32,663 nucleotides of DNA from NCBI RefSeq assembly GCF_014892515.1, contig NZ_JADBGR010000061.1:1-32663 (forward strand), written 5' to 3'. The stretch comes from Myceligenerans pegani. Lineage in GTDB: Bacteria; Actinomycetota; Actinomycetes; Actinomycetales; Cellulomonadaceae. Below, piece by piece: positions 9,845 to 16,388 of this stretch. The first letter of the stretch is position 1. Every line of letters begins with the position of its first letter. Below the pieces are notes generated by a model that was not told where the DNA came from, did not search any database, and was given only the letters and a program-made list of their open reading frames with translations. Both the position numbers and the translations under genes were made by a program.

Positions 9845-10765
9845 TCAGCGAGGCAGCGCATCGGCGAAGAAGGCTGCGATCTTCTCGACCGCCGGGGTGA
9901 CGTACTGCACCTTGTCGTAGAGGTCCACATGGCTCGCGCCGTCGATCCAGTGAAACTCTTTCGGGCCGATCGCCATCTGGAAGGCATCCACGCTCATCCA
10001 GGACGTCACGGCCCGGGTGCCCACGACCATGAGGAGTGGACGCTGTCCGATCAACGGGACTGCGGCGAACCCGTCGAACGTGGCCATCTTGTCAATGCTG
10101 GTCCAGTCGAAGAACGCCGCAGACCGGGGGTGCCGGGCACGGGGCGTGCAGTAGTACTCGAAGCCCTCGGCGCCGTGCTCGCCACCTATCTGACGGGCCC
10201 GCTCGATCGTCCCCGGGAACAGCATGAGCGCACCTGGATCCTCACCGCGAGCTGACGCCGTACGGGCCTGCGCGGCAGCGTCCAGCAGGCTGTGGAAGAC
10301 GGCCGGGTCCTGGGCACCATCGGCGCCGAGACGGAACTGGCGGCCGATGTCGACCGCGCTGACCGTCGCAACGGCGCGCACGCGGTGATCACTTCCGGTG
10401 GCCGGCAGGACGTAACCGCCCGAGGCGCAGATCCCAAGCATCCCGATGCGGTCGGCATCGACCTCGGGTCGCGTCGTGAGGAACGAGACCGCCGCCTTGT
10501 GGTCCTCGATCCGCTGCCCCGGATCCTCCAGGCCGCGTGGTGTCCCGCCGCTCTCGCCCTGGTAGGCGGCGTCGAAGGCGAGCGCAACGAAACCGCGTTC
10601 GGCAAGGCTGGCGGCGTACAGCCCCGCCGCCTGTTCTTTGACCCCGGACCCCGGGTGCCCGACCACGAGCGCTGGCAATGGTCGGCTCGTGACGGGATCC
10701 GGAAGGTGGAGATGCCCTGCGATGTCGATCCCGGCGCTGTCGAACGTGACGTCGATCCTGGTCAT
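9845..10765 (-). CDS. Alpha/beta hydrolase, dienelactone hydrolase/YcjY-like
   Basis: A 306-residue cytoplasmic alpha/beta hydrolase. VVGHPGSGVKEQ (35-46) forms the oxyanion side. The nucleophile elbow is LGICASGGY (110-118), where either C113 or S115 could be the nucleophile. The late histidine is H279 in GASHVDLYD. The whole resembles the YcjY-like group common in bacterial accessory loci. The start at 10765 is chosen by alignment with family length; no strong ribosome site is seen. It is divergent from an MmyB-type regulator, a frequent pairing in which the regulator controls the enzyme. The substrate is unknown. Confidence 0.82.
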   Translation of the reverse strand: MTRIDVTFDSAGIDIAGHLHLPDPVTSRPLPALVVGHPGSGVKEQAAGLYAASLAERGFVALAFDAAYQGESGGTPRGLEDPGQRIEDHKAAVSFLTTRPEVDADRIGMLGICASGGYVLPATGSDHRVRAVATVSAVDIGRQFRLGADGAQDPAVFHSLLDAAAQARTASARGEDPGALMLFPGTIERARQIGGEHGAEGFEYYCTPRARHPRSAAFFDWTSIDKMATFDGFAAVPLIGQRPLLMVVGTRAVTSWMSVDAFQMAIGPKEFHWIDGASHVDLYDKVQYVTPAVEKIAAFFADALPR

Positions 10766-10883
10766 GTCGTATCCCAATCCGCTCAAGTGGGTGAGGAAGT
10801 TCGGCTCGTCCTCGCCCGTGCTCGGTTGTCGATGTCCAACCTGGGACGCGGCAACCGATCGCACCAGTCGCACGTTTGTGCCG

Positions 10884-10903
10884 GGGAAGGAACGTTCCCT
10901 CCC
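10884..10903. promoter_or_regulatory. Palindrome ahead of the second MmyB-type regulator, candidate operator
   Basis: The core GGAACGTTCC (10889-10898) is a perfect palindrome. Symmetry extends, with one mismatch per side, to 10884-10903. It lies 24 bases before the regulator start, inside the 162-base divergent promoter region shared with the hydrolase gene, and suits autoregulation. Confidence 0.45.
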
Positions 10904-10927
10904 AGGGGCGGGTGGCGGGTGCGCAGA

Positions 10928-11806
10928 ATGGTGTCCATGGCCGCCGCACAGGAATCACGGGAGCTCGGTGCCTACCTCAAGGCACGCCGCGCTCAGCTAC
11001 AGCTGCACGACGTCGGGCTCCCTGAAACCGGCGGCCGTCGTAGGGTCACCGGGCTTCGACGCGAAGAAGTCGCTCTGCTGGCCTCGATCAGTGCCGACTA
11101 CTACACGCGGCTGGAACAGGGGCGCGTGCGCGCCTCCGTTGCCGTGCTGGCCACGCTGGCCCGGGCACTGCGGCTCGACGAGGACCAGCAGACCTACCTC
11201 TACGAACTCGCAGGCACGCCGAACGCCCGGCCCCGCCGCCGGAGGGCGACACAGGCCATGCGCCCCCCGCTGCGACGGCTCCTCGACCAGCTCGAGACCG
11301 CACCGGCACTCGTCCTGGGCAAACGGATGCACATCTTGGGCTGGAACCGCGCGGCGACGGCGCTGTATACCGACTTTGCCGTCATCCCCCCAGTCGAACG
11401 CAATTATGTCCGTCTGTTGTTCACCCACCCCGCGATCCGTGCCATGCACATCGACTGGGACCATGACGCGCGCGACGCCGTCGCCGCACTGCGCATGGCG
11501 GCGGCGACGGATCCCGACGACCCCGACCTCGCGCGACTGGTCGGAGAACTGTCCGTCGTCTCCAGCGCCTTCAGCACCTGGTGGGCCGAGCACCGCGTCA
11601 GCTCGGTCAGCTCCGGGACCAAGCGCCTTCGGCATCCCGTGGTCGGCGACCTCACGCTGGATTGCGACACCTGGGACAGCCCCGACGGCAGCGGGCAGCG
11701 GCTGGTCATACTCACAGCGGCTGCCGACACGCCCTCGGGCGACGCGCTCCGGATCCTGCTGTCCTGGGCGCCGCGGGAGCCCGGCCCGACCGGTGCCGAA
11801 CGATGA
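10928..11806 (+). CDS. XRE-family regulator with MmyB-like ligand domain (second copy)
   Basis: A 292-residue regulator of the same family as the gene at 1525-2391 but clearly divergent in sequence. The helix-turn-helix is at about residues 14-80 (VTGLRREEVALLASIS, ADYYTRLEQGR). The MmyB-like domain follows (about 115-285), with the usual hydrophobic ligand-pocket elements MHILGWNRAATAL and the late TLDCDTW. Starts at 10928 (ATG) and 10937 (ATG) are both possible. It diverges from the alpha/beta hydrolase gene and converges on the HxlR gene, leaving only 19 bases between the two stops. Confidence 0.88.
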   Translation: MVSMAAAQESRELGAYLKARRAQLQLHDVGLPETGGRRRVTGLRREEVALLASISADYYTRLEQGRVRASVAVLATLARALRLDEDQQTYLYELAGTPNARPRRRRATQAMRPPLRRLLDQLETAPALVLGKRMHILGWNRAATALYTDFAVIPPVERNYVRLLFTHPAIRAMHIDWDHDARDAVAALRMAAATDPDDPDLARLVGELSVVSSAFSTWWAEHRVSSVSSGTKRLRHPVVGDLTLDCDTWDSPDGSGQRLVILTAAADTPSGDALRILLSWAPREPGPTGAER

Positions 11807-11825
11807 TCAGGCCCGGCCGCCGCCG

Positions 11826-12278
11826 TCAATCGGGTGCACGACGCGCGACCAGTTGGGCGGGGGCGACCTCCTCGCCGCTCGCGGTGACGAAGGCCAGGCG
11901 CGCCCGTACGCCGGTGTCCTCGACGGAGAACGCCGGTGACGTGCCATCCGGCCGTGGGCGGAACGTCCGGCCCCAGTCGCTGAGGGCACCGATCACCAGT
12001 GTGAGGCCGCGTCCGGCTTCGGTCAGGACATAGGCATCGCGGGACCGCGAGCCCGGTTCCTGGTACGTCTGCCGCCTCATCAGCCCGTCCTCGACGATCT
12101 TCTCCAACCGCTTGGACAGGATGTTCGGCGCTATGCCAAGAGCGTCGCGAAAGTCCTGGAATCGCGTCGCTCCGGTGAGCAGGGACTCGCGGATGATGAG
12201 CAGTGTCCATGTGTCACCGATCGCTTCGAGGCTGCGCGCGATCGAGCATGTCGACTCCTTGCCGAGCGTCCGTGCCAT
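11826..12278 (-). CDS. HxlR-family regulator with conserved sensor cysteine
   Basis: A 150-residue winged-helix regulator. The signature CSIARSLEAIGDTWTLLIIRE begins at C11, the position that senses reactive electrophiles or quinones in characterised HxlR proteins such as YodB and CatR. ILSKRLEKIVEDGLMRR is the wing region. The start at 12278 has GGGG just upstream. It is divergent from an MFS exporter; a palindrome between them fits an HxlR operator. The likely role is to repress the exporter until a toxic compound modifies the regulator. Redox sensing through C11 is inference from the family. Confidence 0.88.
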   Translation of the reverse strand: MARTLGKESTCSIARSLEAIGDTWTLLIIRESLLTGATRFQDFRDALGIAPNILSKRLEKIVEDGLMRRQTYQEPGSRSRDAYVLTEAGRGLTLVIGALSDWGRTFRPRPDGTSPAFSVEDTGVRARLAFVTASGEEVAPAQLVARRAPD

Positions 12279-12301
12279 GTGCCCCAGCATAGATCGGTGA
12301 C

Positions 12302-12330
12302 TTGCAGATTGCTACCCAGGTAGCTAAGTT
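12302..12330 (+). promoter_or_regulatory. MFS promoter with embedded HxlR-type operator
   Basis: TTGCAG (12302-12307) and TAAGTT (12325-12330) are spaced by exactly 17 bases, a sigma-70-like promoter for the exporter. Between them lies GCTACC-CA-GGTAGC (12311-12324), two perfect 6-base arms. It has the TAC...GTA symmetry seen in HxlR-family operators. A repressor there would block RNA polymerase. Confidence 0.6.
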
Positions 12331-12368
12331 GCCATATGGAAGTCAGCGGTCGGGCGTAGGGGAGATCT

Positions 12369-13586
12369 GTGCCGACATTCAGTATGCGAACCAGTTTCTG
12401 GGTGGCCGGTGTCGTCGTGGCGCTGGCCCTGTGGACGAGTGCCTGTCCGACCATGGCGAATCCGCTCTACCAGTCGGAGTGGGGCCTGTCGACCACGATG
12501 ATCACCTGGGTCTTTGCCGCCTACCCGCTCGTGCTGGTCCCGGTCCTGATCCTGTTCGGCGATGTATCCGACCACATCGGGCGGCGTTCCTCGATGGCAC
12601 TCGGTCTGCTCGCCGAACTCGTTGGCGTACTGCAGTTCGTGCTCGCGAACGACGTGGGGTGGCTGATCGTGGGCCGGGCCTTCATGGGACTGGGCGTGGG
12701 GCTGTCACTCAGCCCGGCGAACGTGGCGATGGTCGAATTCAGCGCTCCGGGGAACGAGGGGCGAGCCAGTGCCGTCGCCACCGGTGTCTCCTCGGTCGGT
12801 ATCGCTCTTGCCATGCTGATCGGCGGAGTCCTGACCGAGTATGCGCCGTTCCCGCTTCGGCTCCAGTTCATCGTGCTCGCCGTCGCGATCGTCGTCGGCC
12901 TCGTCCTGATCTGGGGACTGCCGTCCCACACCCGCGGTGAGACGGCCGAGCGCTGGCGGATCCGGGCGATCATCATTCCGCACGGCAGCCGCGGGATATT
13001 TCTCGCCGGTGCGGTCGCTGTCTCCTCTTCGTTCCTGCTCGGTGCGATCGTGCTGCCGCTCGGGGCGAGGATCGCCCAGCAGCTGGCCGGATCCACCAAC
13101 GCGCTGGTCACCGGCACGTTGCTATCGGTCTTCGCGATCTTCATTGCCCTGACCTCGGTTTGTGCACGCCGTCTGGGCGAATGGGCTCTTGTTCTCATGG
13201 GGGCGGCCGGGTCGATCGCGGCTGTGTGGCTCTACGTCGTCACCGGAACCTTTCACTCGCTGATGCTCTTCTTCCTCGGCTCAATGGCGGCCGGCGCCGC
13301 ATACGCCTTCAACTTCGCCGGTGGGCTGACGATCCTGAGCAGGTACGCGGCGCCGCATCACCGCGCCAGCGTGGTTTCTGGCGGCTACCTCGTCGGGTAC
13401 GTCGTCCAGGGCGCCGGCGCTCCATTGGTCGGATGGATGGTCACCCGCAAGGGCCTCATGAACGGCCTCGTCGACGCGGCCGCGATGTTCAGCCTGTTCT
13501 TCGTCTTCGTCATCGTCTGCGCAATCGCCGCATCGGTGGCGGTCAGGAGGACGGCACGCTCCGAGGAGCGCTTGGCCGCGTCATGA
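12369..13586 (+). CDS. MFS transporter, probable drug/toxin exporter
   Basis: A 405-residue protein with about 12 membrane segments. MFS motif A, GDVSDHIGRR (64-73), stands between segments 2 and 3. The GTG at 12369 is chosen for AGGGGAG 4 bases ahead; an in-frame ATG at 12384 is the alternative. It is read divergently from the HxlR regulator and followed after 39 bases by a TetR regulator on the same strand. Two regulators around one exporter suggest efflux of a toxic compound. The substrate cannot be predicted. Confidence 0.88.
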   Translation: MPTFSMRTSFWVAGVVVALALWTSACPTMANPLYQSEWGLSTTMITWVFAAYPLVLVPVLILFGDVSDHIGRRSSMALGLLAELVGVLQFVLANDVGWLIVGRAFMGLGVGLSLSPANVAMVEFSAPGNEGRASAVATGVSSVGIALAMLIGGVLTEYAPFPLRLQFIVLAVAIVVGLVLIWGLPSHTRGETAERWRIRAIIIPHGSRGIFLAGAVAVSSSFLLGAIVLPLGARIAQQLAGSTNALVTGTLLSVFAIFIALTSVCARRLGEWALVLMGAAGSIAAVWLYVVTGTFHSLMLFFLGSMAAGAAYAFNFAGGLTILSRYAAPHHRASVVSGGYLVGYVVQGAGAPLVGWMVTRKGLMNGLVDAAAMFSLFFVFVIVCAIAASVAVRRTARSEERLAAS

Positions 13587-13612
13587 GAACCAGAAGGAGA
13601 CGGTATTTCACC

Positions 13613-13642
13613 ATGGACCTGAGCGATGGCCTGGGACACTGA
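13613..13642 (+). CDS. Nine-codon leader-like frame overlapping the TetR start
   Basis: ATG at 13613 opens a nine-residue frame (MDLSDGLGH, then TGA). It is preceded by AGAAGGAGA, the only good ribosome site between the exporter and the TetR gene, although its spacing of 12 bases is long. The TetR ATG at 13626 lies inside it in another frame. It could be a leader that feeds ribosomes to the TetR start, or chance. Confidence 0.25.
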   Translation: MDLSDGLGH

Positions 13643-14228
13643 GGGCACCAAACGCAAGATCCTCGACGCCGCTGTGACCGAGTTCGCCGCCAAAGGCCCC
13701 GACGGCACGACGATCGAGCGGATCGCAAGATCCGCGGGTGTGAACAAGGAGCGCGTCTACAACTACTTCGGGGACAAGCGTGACCTGTTCGCCGTGGTGC
13801 TGCGTGCCGAGCTGGCGAAGATCGCCAGCGCCGTGCCGGCTGAGCCCTTCGCGATCGAGGACATCGGCGGCTATGCCGGACGCGTCTTCGACTATCACCT
13901 CGCACACCCCGAACTGAGCCGGCTCCTGCGCTGGGAAGGGCTCACCTTCGACGACGAGGTGCCCGGTGAAACCCTGCGGCGCGAGCACTACGAGCAGAAG
14001 GCGGCGGTGGTCGCAGGTGGTCAGGCCGAGGGCGCCGTCACCGGCCAGGTCGATGCCGACCACCTCATGTTCCTGATCCTCTGCGTGGCTGGGTCCTGGT
14101 CTGCCTCGCCGCATGTCGCACGCATGATGACCGGTCCGGAGAGCGACTCGGAGAACGCTCGCCGCCGCGCCTCGGTGATCCTCGCCGCACGGCGTCTGGC
14201 CGCACCTGCACGCGACATGGAGCCCTGA
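13626..14228 (+). CDS. TetR-family transcriptional regulator
   Basis: A 200-residue repressor. The N-terminal helix-turn-helix (about 9-56) reads KRKILDAAVTEFAAKG then TTIERIARSAGVNKERVYNYFGDK, a classic TetR pattern. The C-terminal ligand domain resembles the TetR_C_33-like group. The start at 13626 is forced, because an in-frame stop (TGA at 13620) lies immediately upstream. No ribosome site sits directly ahead, so its translation may be coupled to the exporter or the short leader frame. It is probably a second regulator of the exporter. Confidence 0.85.
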   Translation: MAWDTEGTKRKILDAAVTEFAAKGPDGTTIERIARSAGVNKERVYNYFGDKRDLFAVVLRAELAKIASAVPAEPFAIEDIGGYAGRVFDYHLAHPELSRLLRWEGLTFDDEVPGETLRREHYEQKAAVVAGGQAEGAVTGQVDADHLMFLILCVAGSWSASPHVARMMTGPESDSENARRRASVILAARRLAAPARDMEP

Positions 14229-14289
14229 TTGTGCGGTGCCGTACTCAAGGCCATCGACGGGTGCGGGAGGCACGGCGAACCTGCCGTCG

Positions 14290-14546
14290 CTACTGTCCCG
14301 TGGGGCTTTCCTTCGGGGGGAACGGGAGCAGATCCCCGCCGTCCCAGGGCGCAAAGTCGGCGCTGTCGGCGCGCCGAACGCGAGATTGCAGCGTGCGTCG
14401 CCAGGGTGGCGGCGCAGGTGCTCCTCCCAGTAGGAGATCGGAGAGCGGGCCGGATGGCGGTACTGGGCGAGGTGCGCACCGGTTTCATCGTCCATGCGTC
14501 CCAGATAACCGCCCGAGCGGGCCGCGCACCACGCCGTCTTGCCTCG
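14290..14546 (-). pseudogene. Relic of a DUF5107-like gene
   Basis: Within the 358-base gap ahead of the AraC-type gene, the reverse strand keeps a coding look with GC-ending codons. From 14546 it reads in one frame through GYLGRM and YWEEHLRRHPGDARCN. From about 14375 the coding look passes to another frame, reading SADFAPWDGGDLLPFPP to a TAG at 14290-14292. The first part resembles the tail of DUF5107/tetratricopeptide proteins found in actinobacterial sugar loci. It has no ribosome site and needs a frame switch, so it looks like an internally deleted remnant. The assignment is from memory of the family and is tentative. Confidence 0.35.
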
Positions 14547-14586
14547 TTACCTGGACGATTCACCGATCGTCGGTCAGGATGGACAG

Positions 14587-15453
14587 GTGCCGATCGAGGA
14601 GGGTTTCCGCGGGCAGCGGCTCGTCGTGGTGCCGCGACCAGTGGTCGCGGAGGCGTTGCGGCGACCGGTCACTCGTCGGCTCGTCGTCACGGATGCCGGC
14701 TACTACCCGCATGCTTCGGATCACCGGATGCGTCGAAAGCGCGGCACCAGTGAGTACATCGTGATCGTCTGCGCAGGCGGTGCGGGGTGGGTACGGCTCG
14801 GGCGAGAGCTGCATCGTGTCGAGGCGCGCCAGGCACTGGTGGTACCGGCGACCGTCCCCCACGAGTACGGGGCTGACGCCGATGATCCCTGGACGATCTG
14901 GTGGGCGCACCTGGGCGGTACGGATGCCGCGGAGCTGATCGAGAGCACCGGCGTGACCGACAGCAGACCGGTGGTGGCCGTCCGCGCGGTCGAGCGGGCG
15001 GTCGCGCTTCTGGACGAGATCGTCACCGCGCTGGAACGCGTCCCGTCGCCGGCGAAGATGCTTGCCGCGGCCGGTGCGGCGTGGAAGCTCCTCACGCAGA
15101 TCGCCGTGGACCAGGTGCTGCCCCAGCCGGGCGACCCGTTGCAGCGTGCGATGGCGTATCTGGAGGATCGTCTGGACGGCTCGATCAAGGTCCCCGAGCT
15201 GGCTGCGCTCGTCGGAGTATCCGCTTCACATCTGACGGCGATGTTCCACCGGGCCACCGGAGGGGGAGTGCTGGCCCATCACACCGCGCTGCGCATGGCC
15301 CGAGCACGCCAGCTGCTCGACACGACGGACGCCACGATCACCGAGATCGGACGGGAGATCGGCTACGCGGACGCGTTCTACTTCTCCCGCCAGTTCCGCC
15401 GCCACCACGGCACGAGCCCGAGCGACTACCGTACGCGGGACGCCTCCGGCTGA
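14587..15453 (+). CDS. AraC-type regulator of the alpha-galactoside locus
   Basis: A 288-residue regulator. The N-terminal cupin-like sugar-binding half carries DAGYYPHASDH and VVPATVPHEYGAD, typical of AraC/MelR/MsmR-like proteins. Two helix-turn-helices fill about residues 190-285 and end in EIGYADAFYFSRQFRRHHGTSP. The GTG at 14587 is chosen because the family usually begins shortly before GFRGQRLVV; a TTG at 14539 would lengthen it by 16 residues. It converges on the epimerase gene and overlaps it by 28 bases tail to tail. It most likely activates the alpha-galactoside operon; the inducer would be a galactoside. Confidence 0.88.
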   Translation: MPIEEGFRGQRLVVVPRPVVAEALRRPVTRRLVVTDAGYYPHASDHRMRRKRGTSEYIVIVCAGGAGWVRLGRELHRVEARQALVVPATVPHEYGADADDPWTIWWAHLGGTDAAELIESTGVTDSRPVVAVRAVERAVALLDEIVTALERVPSPAKMLAAAGAAWKLLTQIAVDQVLPQPGDPLQRAMAYLEDRLDGSIKVPELAALVGVSASHLTAMFHRATGGGVLAHHTALRMARARQLLDTTDATITEIGREIGYADAFYFSRQFRRHHGTSPSDYRTRDASG

Positions 15454-16388
15454 CGGCCGCACCCGGCATCGGCGTCCGGACCTGTGCGCGAAAGACGGAT
15501 ATTCCACGTCGTCGTCCACCGCGCGCCGGCATCGAGCCAATGCAGCCCTACGCCGCTGCGGAGGGCGTTGGGCGGCGCGGTCATCGGCTCGATCGCGATC
15601 GCCTCTCGCGGGCCGTCGTCACCAGCCAGGGCGTCGGTGATCCACAGCTGCGTGAAACGGTGGGCGCCGTCGGCGGTGAGGACTACACACCGTCCATCAG
15701 GCGCGGTGAGCGTGTGCGCGAGAGTTCGTCCTGGCGCGCTGCTCTCGTAGGTGGCATGCCGCGGGCTTTCTGAGACGAGTACGTCCGTCACCGAGCACGG
15801 CACACGTCCGACCGGCAGGTGTCGTTCGTCGAGCGGCCAGACGTGGTCCGCATCGAGGCTCATGCGCAGCCGCGCGGTGGGCACGTCGCCGATCCGCAGG
15901 TACGGGTGGGCGCCGAGCGCGACGGGGGCGCGCGTGGCACCTTGGTTGTGCACGGCGATCCTCGTGACGATGCCGCTGTCGCACAGCCGGTAGGAGACAG
16001 AGACGTCGAGCACGAACGGATACCCGTCCGGCCGCGAGATCGCGGCACCAAGCGTGACCGCGTCCTGGCGCCGTGCCCGGACCACGAAGTCGGTTGTCGT
16101 CAGCAGGCCGTGGGTGGCGTGGCCGAGGGCCGGCTCGGTGACGGTCAGGCGATGTTCACGCCCGTCCAGCCACCAGGCCGCGTCCTCGACGCGATTGGGC
16201 CACGGCGCGAGGATGGCGCCCGACATGCCGGGCGGCTCCGTGGTCATCGTGGTGGGCTCGACGAGGTCGACGTCATCGACACGCAGACTCCGCACGGCCG
16301 CCGCGCGTGGAGAGATCACCGCGGTCACGGTGTGCTCCCCGAACCGCCGGGACAGCGTGACCGGCGCGTTGTCGTCACGCGCGGTCAT
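15426..16388 (-). CDS. Aldose 1-epimerase (galactose mutarotase family)
   Basis: A 320-residue cytoplasmic mutarotase that interconverts alpha and beta anomers of the hexose released by the neighbouring glycosidases. The catalytic residues of the family are visible: a histidine in GHATHG, the central histidine in LGAHPYLRIG, and the glutamate in AIAIEPMTAPPNA. The start ATG overlaps the stop of the GH36 gene (ATGA), so the two are translationally coupled. It is the last gene of the six-gene operon and overlaps the AraC-type gene at the end. Confidence 0.9.
   Translation of the reverse strand: MTARDDNAPVTLSRRFGEHTVTAVISPRAAAVRSLRVDDVDLVEPTTMTTEPPGMSGAILAPWPNRVEDAAWWLDGREHRLTVTEPALGHATHGLLTTTDFVVRARRQDAVTLGAAISRPDGYPFVLDVSVSYRLCDSGIVTRIAVHNQGATRAPVALGAHPYLRIGDVPTARLRMSLDADHVWPLDERHLPVGRVPCSVTDVLVSESPRHATYESSAPGRTLAHTLTAPDGRCVVLTADGAHRFTQLWITDALAGDDGPREAIAIEPMTAPPNALRSGVGLHWLDAGARWTTTWNIRLSRTGPDADAGCGRQPEASRVR

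Noticed and set aside
14229-14764. Overlapping forward frames in the gap before the AraC-type gene
   Set aside because: Arginine/serine-rich translations without ribosome sites; the reverse strand carries the better coding signal, as a relic.
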